64,000 nucleotides of DNA from assembly GCF_014201715.1 (NCBI RefSeq), contig NZ_JACHFD010000001.1:392741-456740 (forward strand), in the 5' to 3' direction. The translations under genes and the position numbers were made by a program. The notes below the pieces were generated by a model. That model was not told the DNA's origin and ran no database searches. It saw nothing but the letters and a program-made list of their open reading frames with translations. Source of the DNA: Haloferula luteola (GTDB lineage Bacteria > Verrucomicrobiota > Verrucomicrobiia > Verrucomicrobiales > Akkermansiaceae). Below are positions 8,278 through 16,773 of this stretch, piece after piece (position 1 is the first letter of the stretch; each line of letters starts with the position of its first letter).

Positions 8278-10359
8278 TCATTTCAAGAGATCAGACGCCT
8301 GCGTCTCGGCGAGGTCGAAACGATCGGCGGCACCCAGGAAACGAAGCAACTTGCGGCGGGTTTCGCCACTGGCATCCACCAATAACTTGCCCAGAACCGC
8401 GCCCACGGTGAGGTCCTTCACATCTTCGGCCGTCACCCCGAACTGTCCCGCCCACTCGCGAAGCTGAGAACGGAAATAGTCGGGATCGCCATTGAAGAAC
8501 GTCTCTTTCACATCGCGCAGCGTCTCGCTGTTCTCGACCAATCGATCCACTGCCTTGCCACGAGCAATCGCTGAACTGATCTGATCGAAGAACTTGTTCT
8601 CGCCACCGATGATCTCGATTTTCGCCGACTTCATCGCCTCGCCCAACACCATAGCCTGAGCTTCCGCGATGTCCTTCTGGATGTGAATCTGCGCCAATTC
8701 GATCGCCTTGTCCTTCTCTAGATTCAGCTTGAACTCCTCGTGAGCCTGGCCGGCTTCCTCGAACAACTTCATCGCTTCCGCCTTCTTGTGGATTCCGTCG
8801 GCTTCGGCTTCCAGCTTCAGGCGCTGCACCTCGGCTTCAGCAGAACCCTGCTTTTGAGTCGCATCCGCCTTCGCCAGCATGACCTCCGCCTCGCCGATTC
8901 CCACCGCTGCCGATTCCTTGGTGGTCGCCTCTGCAAGGAGCTTTTTGGCCACCGCCTCTTTCTCGCTTGCCGCCTGTTCGGCCTCGGCGATCACGATCCG
9001 CTCTTCCGCCTTCAGCTCGGCAGCCTTGCGCGCGGCTTCGGCAGCCTTGACCTCCTCGTAAACCCGCTGATCGGCGGCCAACTCGGCGGCCTGCTTCACC
9101 GCCTCCGCCTCCTTCACCCGGCGAATCACCTCCTCCTGCGCCACCGCCTCGGCCAAGGTCACCTTGACCTGCTTTTCCCGATCGGCACCAGCAAACGCTT
9201 CGGTGTCCTTGATCCGCTCTTGCTCGATGACCACGAGCTTCTCCACCGCCACGCGCTCCTTGATCACATCCTGAATCGCCTTCCGCTCGACTTCGACTGC
9301 CTTTTCCTTGTCGATATCCTTGAGAGTCGTCAGCCGCTCGCGCTCGATCGACTCGAGTTGCTGGTCTCGCTTCACTCGCTCCACTTCGACCGCATCCGTG
9401 CGCTCTTTATTGCGTTGGGCAACCAAGACCTGGCGTTGCTTGTTCTCCTCCGCGACCTGGATTTCTTCCTCCGCGGCGATCCGGGCACGCTCGGATTTCT
9501 GGCGTTCCTCTTCACGAACTTTGGCCGTCTCGGCCTCTTCGCGAGCTCGTACGCTGTCGACCTCCCGTTGCTGCTTCGCCTCCGTTTCCGCTAGCTGGCG
9601 TTCAAGTTCCAGAATCGCTTCCCGGGCCTCCACATCCTGTTGCTTGATCACCTTTTCTTTGTCCCGCTGAATGTGGTTCGCCAGCTTCGCTTGGGTCGCC
9701 GTCAGCTCGGTGATCTTCTTGATCCCCTCAGCATCGAGAATGTTGTCGGGATCCAGTGACTCAATCGGCGTCTGTTCCAGGAAATCAATGGCGGCGTCAT
9801 CAAGCACGAATCCATTCAAATCCGTGCCGATCACCTTCAAGATTTCGTCCCGGAAGGTATCGCGATCTTCATAGAGCTGCGTGAATTCGAAGCGCTTGCC
9901 GACCGTCTTCAATGCCTCGGAGAATTTAGCATCGAACAACTCACGAATCGCATCCTGCGAGCTTGCTCGCTCGCAACCCACCGATTGCGCCACACGCAGC
10001 ACATCTTCATCCGCGTGATTCACCCGAACGAAGAAGGCGACCTTGATATCCGCCCGCATGTTATCTTTGCAAATCAATCCATTGCGCCCCGTCCGATCGA
10101 TCTCAATCCGCTTCAGGGAAATATCCATCGTTTCGAGCCGGTGAAAGACCGGGAAAACCAACATCCCGTTGAAATTCACCATCGTCCCACCAAATCCGGT
10201 ACGAATCAAAGCGGTGCCCTTCTTCACCTTTCGGTAAAGCATCGCATACACTCCGCTCACCATCACCACCAAGCCGATCGCAATGGCGAGACACAGCGCG
10301 ACGATTCCCAGCCACGGGGGAAGCTCAATCAGGGCAAAAAATGTCGAATTCAATTTCAT
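8278..10359 (-). CDS. Flotillin / YqiK-like SPFH-domain membrane protein
   Basis: A 693-residue protein with one N-terminal membrane anchor (about residues 13-40), an SPFH/Band-7 domain (about 45-235, with R-T-G-F-G-G and later E-Q-T-P-I-E-S-L-D-P) and a very long Glu/Ala/Lys-rich coiled coil (about 235-565) full of A-E-A-E and E-R-Q-K repeats typical of flotillins. It is longer than E. coli YqiK. Flotillins oligomerise into membrane microdomain scaffolds. The start overlaps the stop of the YqiJ-like gene by 4 bases (ATGA), so translation is coupled, and the yqiJ-yqiK gene order is a conserved pairing. The C-terminal ~130 residues are globular and less familiar. With the giant ATPase downstream this suggests a membrane-integrity complex. 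Confidence 0.9.
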   Translation of the reverse strand: MKLNSTFFALIELPPWLGIVALCLAIAIGLVVMVSGVYAMLYRKVKKGTALIRTGFGGTMVNFNGMLVFPVFHRLETMDISLKRIEIDRTGRNGLICKDNMRADIKVAFFVRVNHADEDVLRVAQSVGCERASSQDAIRELFDAKFSEALKTVGKRFEFTQLYEDRDTFRDEILKVIGTDLNGFVLDDAAIDFLEQTPIESLDPDNILDAEGIKKITELTATQAKLANHIQRDKEKVIKQQDVEAREAILELERQLAETEAKQQREVDSVRAREEAETAKVREEERQKSERARIAAEEEIQVAEENKQRQVLVAQRNKERTDAVEVERVKRDQQLESIERERLTTLKDIDKEKAVEVERKAIQDVIKERVAVEKLVVIEQERIKDTEAFAGADREKQVKVTLAEAVAQEEVIRRVKEAEAVKQAAELAADQRVYEEVKAAEAARKAAELKAEERIVIAEAEQAASEKEAVAKKLLAEATTKESAAVGIGEAEVMLAKADATQKQGSAEAEVQRLKLEAEADGIHKKAEAMKLFEEAGQAHEEFKLNLEKDKAIELAQIHIQKDIAEAQAMVLGEAMKSAKIEIIGGENKFFDQISSAIARGKAVDRLVENSETLRDVKETFFNGDPDYFRSQLREWAGQFGVTAEDVKDLTVGAVLGKLLVDASGETRRKLLRFLGAADRFDLAETQASDLLK

Positions 10360-11015
10360 GGGTTTTCAGGATCAGGTTGAACCAAGTAAGTGCCTCGGAC
10401 CGGATCATGGTCCCGCACCACCACGCGTGTTCCGCGCGGAAGAGAAAGTTGTCCCGGTGCCAGCCGGGCATTGATCAGTAGTGGAGCCTCCGAATTCTGA
10501 ACCTCCACTTGCCCGGAGTGCTCGTCACACTCACGGCTACGCACAAAGCCAATGCGACCAATCACCGGCGCCGCCAGGCCCTCGGCTCCTCGAAGATTCG
10601 CAAACATCGGGCTCAAAAGGCGCGAGGTCAGCTTTGTCAGCGCCAACGCCGGCACCAAACAGGCGAGCGCAATCCACCATGAGTCCGCGGCTCCCGGCAC
10701 CTCCTCTTTCAAGGAATGGACCACCATCACCGCTCCCCATTCATAGACCAAAAGAAAGCTCAGTAGTGCCGCCACGGGAACCTGATCGCCGTGAAAGTAG
10801 CGGAACAAATAGCGCACCGTCCCTCCCAGCCATTCCCCACCGTCGCCCGAATCAAAGCCACCTTCCCCGCCGTCAAAACTGAGGAAATCGAAATCCAGTG
10901 AGCCCAGCAGGCAACTCACCCAAAAAATCCCCATCGGAATCAGCATCAAGGTCAGGGGAATCACCCCCGGACGCATTGCCAAATGCCAGATTTCCACAAA
11001 CATGACGGTCGTCAT
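10356..11015 (-). CDS. YqiJ-like (DUF1449) inner-membrane OB-fold protein
   Basis: A 219-residue partner of flotillin. Membrane segments are visible at about residues 18-40, 80-102 and 110-130, separated by an acidic Gly/Asp-rich loop (about 44-65). The C-terminal ~70 residues (G-R-I-G-F-V-R ... R-G-T-R-V-V-V-R-D-H-D-P) form an NfeD-like OB-fold that would face the flotillin SPFH domain. The four-base overlap with the flotillin gene fits the fixed stoichiometry seen for NfeD/YqiJ-flotillin pairs. The family is known from E. coli YqiJ, implicated in envelope homeostasis. The 109-base gap upstream of its start (to 11124) probably holds the operon promoter, although no convincing promoter boxes were identified. 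Confidence 0.8.
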   Translation of the reverse strand: MTTVMFVEIWHLAMRPGVIPLTLMLIPMGIFWVSCLLGSLDFDFLSFDGGEGGFDSGDGGEWLGGTVRYLFRYFHGDQVPVAALLSFLLVYEWGAVMVVHSLKEEVPGAADSWWIALACLVPALALTKLTSRLLSPMFANLRGAEGLAAPVIGRIGFVRSRECDEHSGQVEVQNSEAPLLINARLAPGQLSLPRGTRVVVRDHDPVRGTYLVQPDPENP

Positions 11016-11124
11016 CCCATCCCACCGAGCTGGAGATGACCACTACAAATCCTATCAGTCCTTCCAATCCTGACCCCTAAGCCACCGCCTCAAGCTCCCT
11101 ACCCAGAAGCCCCTAAGGATACGG

Positions 11125-12750
11125 TTAGAGGTTTCTGAGAGAACGCGCCGCATCACTTCGGGATGCGAAGAACGCCGGTAGCCATGCAGCCATCGCACAG
11201 AGCAAAAAGGCCACCAGGCCAATCACCACCACCTCACTCGGATTCACGTGAGCCGGCAAGGTGGTAAAGCCCGTCAAATCGGCCCGGAACGGATCAAATC
11301 CGATGCCTCTGAGTACCATCTGAAGCTGCTCCCGCACTTGGATCACAAGCAACCCCACGGCGATCCCGATCACCGCTCCAAATGCGCCCAAAACCATCCC
11401 CTGATAGACAAAGACCCGAATGATCTGCCCGGGAGCCGCGCCCAGCGCCTTCATCACCCCAATCTCGCGGCGCTTTTGAATCGTCACCGTGAACATCACA
11501 GCCGTCATCGAAAAGGCCGAAACCAAAACGATAAAAGAAAGCACGAAATACATCATGATCCGCTGCTGCTCGATCAGCACTGAGAAATTCTTCATCACCT
11601 CGACATCCATCCACGGCTGAAGATACCAGCCGGGCTCCTGAATCCCATCCGCCAATCGCTGCGACACCTCGCGGGCTTGATACGGATCGTTCAATCGGAT
11701 GCCGATCCCTTGAACTTGATCCCCCAACCCCGCCAACTCCTGCGCCAAGTGCAGCGGCATGAACACATCCGGGGTCATCGCCATTTGTGAAGTCGCATAC
11801 ACGCCCACCACCACGGCCTCCTTGGGCAGCACGAATTGCTCGATGTTTTTCAGAGCCGCCGCATCCATTTTCTCAACGTCGGTCGTCTTCAGCTCATCGA
11901 GAATCTTCAAAAACTGCGCGGGTGAATCTGCACCGAGCTTCTGCACCCGATTCGCTTCATCGTTGTCGGCCGCATCGAGCAAAGTCAGGGCATTGTAAAC
12001 CACCTCCTCCTCTGCCTCCCGCGGACCCGAGTTCAGCATCTCCACCAAGGGTTCTGAAATCGCATTCCAATCATCGGTGCTCAGCTGAGAACCTTCAGCG
12101 GTCACCTTCCATGAGGCATCCACCCTTGTCCGAATCTCTTCCAACTGTTGGGCATACGCCTCACGCAATGGAGGCTCCTTGGTCTTGCCAAACACCCGCT
12201 CCACCTCCTCCAGATTCCTCATGGTCAACAAGTTGATTGAGTCCCCCACCCCAATTCCAAACTGCCCGGCAATGCGCGACGAAATCACCACCCGGTCGTC
12301 GATTCCCATGTCGGCCGAACTCTCCGGATAGGCATCGAGATCCAACATCGCCTTGAGCCCCTGAACCGCCGCTTCGCTCTCCGTATCAATCCCCTGAAAT
12401 GTCCCGTAGAGACGCCGACCTTCGACGTCCATCATCATCGAATCCTGCACCACTGGCCCCGCTTCCGCCACTCCGTCGAACTGCTCGACCTCCTTCGCCA
12501 TCGTCCGCCAATCGGCCAATCCCTGATACAAACCACCGGGCGCATATTCGAGCCGGATGTGGGGGATGAACCCGAGAAACCGGTTCTTCACCTCCCGCTC
12601 CATCCCGGAATACACCGACATCACCACCACCAGCGCCAGCACGCCCAACATCACACCGATCACTGAAATCATCGCCACGACGGAAAGCATCGCCCGGCGC
12701 GGATTGAGGTAGCGCCAAGCGAGCATGAAACTGAACGAGCGTCGGGCCAT
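11125..12750 (-). CDS. LolC/E-family lipoprotein-releasing ABC permease with an enlarged periplasmic domain
   Basis: An FtsX/MacB-type permease: one N-terminal membrane helix (about residues 20-45), a large periplasmic domain and three C-terminal helices (about 400-425, 450-475, 500-525). The motifs R-R-E-I-G-V-M-K-A-L-G-A before helix 3 and R-Y-L-N-P-R-R-A at the N-terminus are those of LolC/LolE. At 541 residues it is about 140 longer than E. coli LolC. The excess falls in the periplasmic domain, where a Glu/Asp/Ala-rich helical segment (about residues 185-305) appears inserted. LolC/E with ATPase LolD extracts lipoproteins from the inner membrane; no lolD gene is present nearby. The rRNA methyltransferase gene lies 39 bases upstream. 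Confidence 0.85.
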   Translation of the reverse strand: MARRSFSFMLAWRYLNPRRAMLSVVAMISVIGVMLGVLALVVVMSVYSGMEREVKNRFLGFIPHIRLEYAPGGLYQGLADWRTMAKEVEQFDGVAEAGPVVQDSMMMDVEGRRLYGTFQGIDTESEAAVQGLKAMLDLDAYPESSADMGIDDRVVISSRIAGQFGIGVGDSINLLTMRNLEEVERVFGKTKEPPLREAYAQQLEEIRTRVDASWKVTAEGSQLSTDDWNAISEPLVEMLNSGPREAEEEVVYNALTLLDAADNDEANRVQKLGADSPAQFLKILDELKTTDVEKMDAAALKNIEQFVLPKEAVVVGVYATSQMAMTPDVFMPLHLAQELAGLGDQVQGIGIRLNDPYQAREVSQRLADGIQEPGWYLQPWMDVEVMKNFSVLIEQQRIMMYFVLSFIVLVSAFSMTAVMFTVTIQKRREIGVMKALGAAPGQIIRVFVYQGMVLGAFGAVIGIAVGLLVIQVREQLQMVLRGIGFDPFRADLTGFTTLPAHVNPSEVVVIGLVAFLLCAMAAWLPAFFASRSDAARSLRNL

Positions 12751-12789
12751 GCCCTCCCCTAGCCGCCCACCGGGACGGGCGCAAGTGCT

Positions 12790-13956
12790 TCACCCCAACT
12801 CCATCGCGACCGCCTTCAAATAGTGAGCTTCTGCGAAAGCCGCCGGGTGGTCCGGAGCATGCCCTGCCGACCAAAGCTCCCGGCTTTCGCGCCCACTCCG
12901 CCGAACCTCCTCGCGAATCATGCCCAAAAACTCTCCCGCTCGCACGTGGGCCGAACAGGACGCCGCCACCAAGACCCCCCCCGGTTTCAGACAGCGAATC
13001 GCTTGGGCATTGAGCGCGCGATAAGCTTTCAGAGCTCCCGCCTTGTCCCGCTCCCGTTTCGCCAGCGATGGTGGATCCGTTACAATCAAATCCCAGCGCT
13101 CCTGAGTCTCGCCCATCCAACGAAAAGCATCCGCCTGCACCCCAGTTCGAGGCACCGAGGAGAGCTCCGGGTTCAGTGCGAAATTCCGGTCAGCACTCTC
13201 CAACGCGTGGGCGCTGATATCGACATCCGTCACTCTGGATGCTCCCCCACGAGCTGCATGCACCGAGAATCCCCCGGAAAAACTGAACATATTCAATACA
13301 TCGCGTCCTTTCGCCAGCTCACCGACGCGCGCTCGATTCTCCCTCTGATCCAAAAAGAAGCCGGTCTTCTGACCGTGCCGGACAGCCGCCTCGAAATGCA
13401 ACCCCATCTCCTGAAAAACGACCACCTCGGGCCCGGTCTCTCCCACGAACCCTTCTTCGATGCCCGACAAGTTCCGCGCGACTCGCCGGATCAGGAAAGT
13501 GGGCTGAAACACCTCACGCAGCACCCCTTCCATCTCGTCCCAACGAGAAATCCACGCCGCACTGTAGAGCTTCACCACCAAGGTATCGCCATAGCGATCC
13601 ACCACCAACCCAGGAAATCCCTCACTGTCCCCATTGATGCAGCGATAGCCATTGGTCTCGCCTGAAAAAAGCACCTCCCTCCGTGCCCGGCACTCTGCTG
13701 CCCGGGAAAGCCACCAGGACCGATCCAAACGAACCGGCTCCCCTCGATGCGCGATCCGCAAAGGTATCGGCGAATCCGGGTCCCAGAAACCCACCGCCAG
13801 AAACCGATCCTGGCGATCATAGACCACCGCCAATTCGCCTGCCTCACCCGACCGGTTGGTCGATTTCACCGAATCGGAAAACACCCACGGGTGCCCCGCT
13901 CGCACCGTCGCCTCCGCACGAGGAAAAAGCCGAACTTTCAGGGTGCTCTTCGCCAT
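12790..13956 (-). CDS. RlmI-like 23S rRNA (cytosine-C5) methyltransferase
   Basis: A class I SAM-dependent methyltransferase of the RlmI/YccW type. The N-terminal PUA domain (about residues 1-75) has the typical start L-K-V-R-L-F-P-R-A-E followed by G-H-P-W-V-F. SAM motif I is V-L-N-M-F-S-F-S-G-G-F-S-V, the acidic loop is V-T-D-V-D-I-S, and the catalytic region shows D-L-I-V-T-D-P-P-S-L-A and A-A-S-C-S-A-H, with the cysteine expected of m5C enzymes. It likely methylates C1962 or an equivalent base of 23S rRNA. The ATG at 13956 (M-A-K-S-T-L-K) is preferred because the PUA fold begins there; an in-frame ATG at 13983 would add nine residues. Confidence 0.85.
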   Translation of the reverse strand: MAKSTLKVRLFPRAEATVRAGHPWVFSDSVKSTNRSGEAGELAVVYDRQDRFLAVGFWDPDSPIPLRIAHRGEPVRLDRSWWLSRAAECRARREVLFSGETNGYRCINGDSEGFPGLVVDRYGDTLVVKLYSAAWISRWDEMEGVLREVFQPTFLIRRVARNLSGIEEGFVGETGPEVVVFQEMGLHFEAAVRHGQKTGFFLDQRENRARVGELAKGRDVLNMFSFSGGFSVHAARGGASRVTDVDISAHALESADRNFALNPELSSVPRTGVQADAFRWMGETQERWDLIVTDPPSLAKRERDKAGALKAYRALNAQAIRCLKPGGVLVAASCSAHVRAGEFLGMIREEVRRSGRESRELWSAGHAPDHPAAFAEAHYLKAVAMELG

Positions 13957-14052
13957 CGGACAGAAGCCTGCCGCCCGCTGCATCGACCGGCAACCTTTCG
14001 TTCGCCAGAAGGTTCAACCTCGGCGAGCGTTTCCGCCTCCCGCCTCCCAGTC

Positions 14053-15633
14053 ATGCGCCGATTTCTTTTTCCCGCTCTCGCGATCGTCTCACCCGCCTCC
14101 GCCTTGCAAATCCGGGAATACCTTGCCGCTTCTCACGATCGTTTCCTCAATTTCCCCTCGTCTCCCACCCCCAACCCCTCGTTCATCCATGCCGGCACCG
14201 ACCTCACAGGAGTCGGCTGGTTCGCGACCAATAGCAACGTCCAGTTCGCCCTCGTCGGTCGCCAGCACGTGGTCACCGCCACCCATTACGCAGCTTCGTT
14301 TGGAATCGGCCAAAACATCCGCTTTTTGACTCCAGACGGAACCATCATCCAGCGCAGCATCGCCGCGAAAACAATCATCACGGATGATGGAGAATCCAGC
14401 GATCTCACTCTCATGCGCCTCGCCAGCCCCGTAGAGGCATCGACCGGAATCACTCCTCTCACCTACCTCAATCTCTCCAGCAACAACAGCTATCGCAACC
14501 TGCAAGCAGGAGTCCTTGGCATCACTGCACGCGGCGGCCAAGCCACCTTGGCCAGCGTCGATCCCTTCAGCCGCACTCTCAACTATGGGGAAACCGTCGG
14601 CGACCTCCAAACCCGATACGTCCACTTCACCTACACCTTGGATTCAGGGGGGGAAAACGATTGCTACTTCCAGGGTGGCGATTCCGGTAGCCCCACCTTC
14701 GTCGATGTCAACGGAGCGCCTGCCATCGTCGGGGTCCACAGCTACATCGCCACCACCGTCAATGCGGACTCCGAGGCGACTGCCTATCAAAATTACGACA
14801 TCTTCGTGCCTGCCTATGTGTCAGAACTCGATGCGGTGATGGCTGCCGACGGCTACCGCATGCGTCCCGCATCCTTCACACCGACCACACTCTCGATTGC
14901 CAGCACAACGCCATCCGCACCGCGCCAGGGGCATCCCCTCATTTGGCCTCTCACCTTTTCCCAGGCAGGCTCAGGAACCACAGGAAACATCGAGCTGGAG
15001 GTCCCCATCGACGCGACATCGCCCGATACCATTTCCTCCACCACCGCGATCTCCTCTACGACCGCCGACTCCCGGATCCTCCGCCAGGCGACCCTGAGCA
15101 GCGGAACCACCGGAGAGGCCCAACTCGAATGGGCGACCGCGCCCTTCGTCGACACCCTTGAAATCGAAGTTCACCTCCGTTCCGACACCGCGTCGGAAAC
15201 CACATCCTCTCTTCAACTCACTCTACTTCCGTCGTACCTCGCCTGGGCCTCCACGCTCGAAAACGCCGAGGAATCCGACGATCCCGATCAGGATGGCCTC
15301 TCCAACCTTCTTGAATATGCGCTTGGCTCCAACCCGCTCGACCCTTCGCCCCTTCTTTCCAATGGGTCGAATTCCCGCCCGATTCTGGAACAAACCCCAG
15401 ACGGACTGCGCTTTTCCTTCCCCCAACGCACGGATGCCGCCGAGCGCGCCCTCACCTACCAAGTGGAAATCTCCGAGGACCTCCAGCAATGGACCACCAC
15501 CCTTCCGGATGGAACGGTCGACACCACATCATCTCTCGAACCCGACCTCGATGGCTTCGCATCGCGCACGCTCGAATTCCCTCTTTCCTTGGTAAGTCGC
15601 TACCTTCGCTTGCGTATTGAACTCAACGAGTGA
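14053..15633 (+). CDS. Secreted trypsin-like serine protease with C-terminal sorting-type domain
   Basis: A 526-residue exported protein. The signal peptide is M-R-R-F-L-F-P-A-L-A-I-V-S-P-A-S-A. A chymotrypsin-fold domain (about residues 35-275) carries the full triad: His78 in V-T-A-T-H-Y-A, Asp117 in S-S-D-L-T-L-M and Ser211 in G-G-D-S-G-S-P. A region of about 100 residues follows, then a D-P-D-Q-D-G-L-S-N-L-L-E-Y-A-L-G-S-N-P calcium-loop-like motif, and the protein ends with Y-Q-V-E-I-S-E-D-L-Q-Q-W and Y-L-R-L-R, a terminal domain frequent in Verrucomicrobiota exported proteins. The ATG at 14053 is chosen because it begins the signal peptide; upstream in-frame sequence is antisense to the methyltransferase gene. 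Substrates are unknown. Confidence 0.85.
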   Translation: MRRFLFPALAIVSPASALQIREYLAASHDRFLNFPSSPTPNPSFIHAGTDLTGVGWFATNSNVQFALVGRQHVVTATHYAASFGIGQNIRFLTPDGTIIQRSIAAKTIITDDGESSDLTLMRLASPVEASTGITPLTYLNLSSNNSYRNLQAGVLGITARGGQATLASVDPFSRTLNYGETVGDLQTRYVHFTYTLDSGGENDCYFQGGDSGSPTFVDVNGAPAIVGVHSYIATTVNADSEATAYQNYDIFVPAYVSELDAVMAADGYRMRPASFTPTTLSIASTTPSAPRQGHPLIWPLTFSQAGSGTTGNIELEVPIDATSPDTISSTTAISSTTADSRILRQATLSSGTTGEAQLEWATAPFVDTLEIEVHLRSDTASETTSSLQLTLLPSYLAWASTLENAEESDDPDQDGLSNLLEYALGSNPLDPSPLLSNGSNSRPILEQTPDGLRFSFPQRTDAAERALTYQVEISEDLQQWTTTLPDGTVDTTSSLEPDLDGFASRTLEFPLSLVSRYLRLRIELNE

Positions 15634-15746
15634 AGCCCGTCCCGATGACAGAATAATCGCCGCAAATGCCTCATGGCAGAAAACGCGGAGGTTGCGCAAC
15701 ACGGTGATGAGTTTCATGGTGAACCCGCATCAAGCACAGCATTCCA

Positions 15747-16199
15747 ATGAACCGAATTTTGATCCTATTCCTTGCCTCGCTCGGCATCGCGGCCGCGCAA
15801 GACGACGCCAAAGCCAAGCTGATGGAAGCCGGCCAAAAGGCCTTCCCAACCTGCATGGCGTGCCACGGCCAAGACGGCAAGGGCCTCCCCATCGGTGATA
15901 AAAAAATGGCCCCGTCCCTTGCGGGCTCGAAAATCGCCAACGGCAAACCCGAAATTCTCGCTGCCGTCATTCTCAAGGGCATCGCCAAGGAAACTCAGGA
16001 CTACATGGGGATCATGGCTCCTCTTGAAGCTGCCTTCGCTTCCGACGAGCAACTCGCCGGCATCATGACCTACATTCGCAACTCCTTCGGCAATGAAGCC
16101 AGCGTGGTGACTCCCGAAGAAGCGAAAGCATTCCGCACCCAATGGGCGGAACAGAAACAACCGATGACCCGGGCCAAAATCGAAGAACTCGAGAAATAA
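15747..16199 (+). CDS. Small periplasmic class I cytochrome c
   Basis: A 150-residue protein with signal peptide M-N-R-I-L-I-L-F-L-A-S-L-G-I-A-A-A (cleavage near residue 17) and one haem-c motif C-M-A-C-H at residues 36-40. The likely axial Met is in M-G-I-M-A-P-L about 60 residues on, and the C-terminal helix has I-M-T-Y-I-R-N-S-F-G-N. The fold is that of a monohaem electron carrier, probably periplasmic, and similar domains serve as electron shuttles to terminal oxidases. It ends in a Lys/Glu-rich helix beyond the haem domain (about 115-150). It stands alone and is followed by a strong Rho-independent terminator at 16220-16272. Confidence 0.9.
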   Translation: MNRILILFLASLGIAAAQDDAKAKLMEAGQKAFPTCMACHGQDGKGLPIGDKKMAPSLAGSKIANGKPEILAAVILKGIAKETQDYMGIMAPLEAAFASDEQLAGIMTYIRNSFGNEASVVTPEEAKAFRTQWAEQKQPMTRAKIEELEK

Positions 16200-16219
16200 C
16201 CCGAGAGCCTTCCTTTCCA

Positions 16220-16272
16220 GCCGGACTTCGACCGCAGCAGAACCCGCGCGGGCAGAAGTCCGGCATTTTTTG
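16220..16272 (+). terminator. Rho-independent terminator after cytochrome c
   Basis: A ten-base perfect stem, GCCGGACTTC (16220-16229) with GAAGTCCGGC (16255-16264), encloses a 25-base loop and is followed by A and six T residues. It lies 20 bases after the cytochrome stop. Confidence 0.85.
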
Positions 16273-16281
16273 TGAAATGAA

Positions 16282-16310
16282 AAAGCCACGGCCCCTTGAG
16301 GTGCCGTGGC
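16282..16310 (-). terminator. Rho-independent terminator for mscL
   Basis: The arms GCCACGGC (16285-16292) and GCCGTGGC (16303-16310) form an 8-bp stem with a 10-base loop. Read on the minus strand the stem is followed by a short T-run, 25 bases past the mscL stop. It is back to back with the cytochrome terminator. Confidence 0.8.
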
Positions 16311-16335
16311 CATTGCTGGCGAAATGGAGATGGTC

Positions 16336-16737
16336 TCAGCTCTGAGCCTTCAGGAGATCGCGGATCTCCATCAGCAACTTCTCCTGTGCCGTCGGTGCGG
16401 CAGGTGCCGCCACGGGCTTCTCCGCCTCTTTCTTCAAGCCTGCGATCACTTTCTTCACCACGATGAACACCACAAAGGCGACGATCGTGAACGAGAGAAA
16501 GTCCTGAAGAAATTGACCCACTTTGATGGCCACCTCTGGAACGTCTCCGTTCGCTTCCTTGATCGTCCACTTGATGTTGGAGAAATTGATTCCGGCCAAT
16601 AACATGCCCAGCGGAGGCATGATCACATTGTCCACCAATGACTTCACCACCGCCGAAAATCCGGCTCCAAGGATGAAGCCCACGGCCATGTCCACCAAGT
16701 TGCCTTTGAAGGCGAATTCTTTGAATTCTTTAAGCAT
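16336..16737 (-). CDS. mscL: Large-conductance mechanosensitive channel MscL
   Basis: MscL is the inner-membrane emergency valve that opens under hypo-osmotic membrane tension. The 133-residue length is normal for the family. The N-terminal amphipathic helix M-L-K-E-F-K-E-F-A-F-K-G-N is followed by TM1 (about 15-45: V-D-M-A-V-G-F-I-L-G-A-G-F, then V-D-N-V-I-M-P-P-L-G), a short periplasmic loop, TM2 (about 78-100) and the cytoplasmic helix Q-E-K-L-L-M-E-I-R-D-L-L. An Ala/Pro linker (A-E-K-P-V-A-A-P-A-A-P) joins TM2 to that helix. It lies 36 bases downstream of cinA on the same strand and has its own terminator. Confidence 0.97.
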   Translation of the reverse strand: MLKEFKEFAFKGNLVDMAVGFILGAGFSAVVKSLVDNVIMPPLGMLLAGINFSNIKWTIKEANGDVPEVAIKVGQFLQDFLSFTIVAFVVFIVVKKVIAGLKKEAEKPVAAPAAPTAQEKLLMEIRDLLKAQS

Positions 16738-16773
16738 ATCGTTCTGAGGAGGTTGCGATGAAACCTGACGGGA

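Noticed and set aside
13747..14052. N-terminal extension of the serine protease
   Set aside because: It is antisense to the rRNA methyltransferase and precedes a clean signal peptide at 14053.
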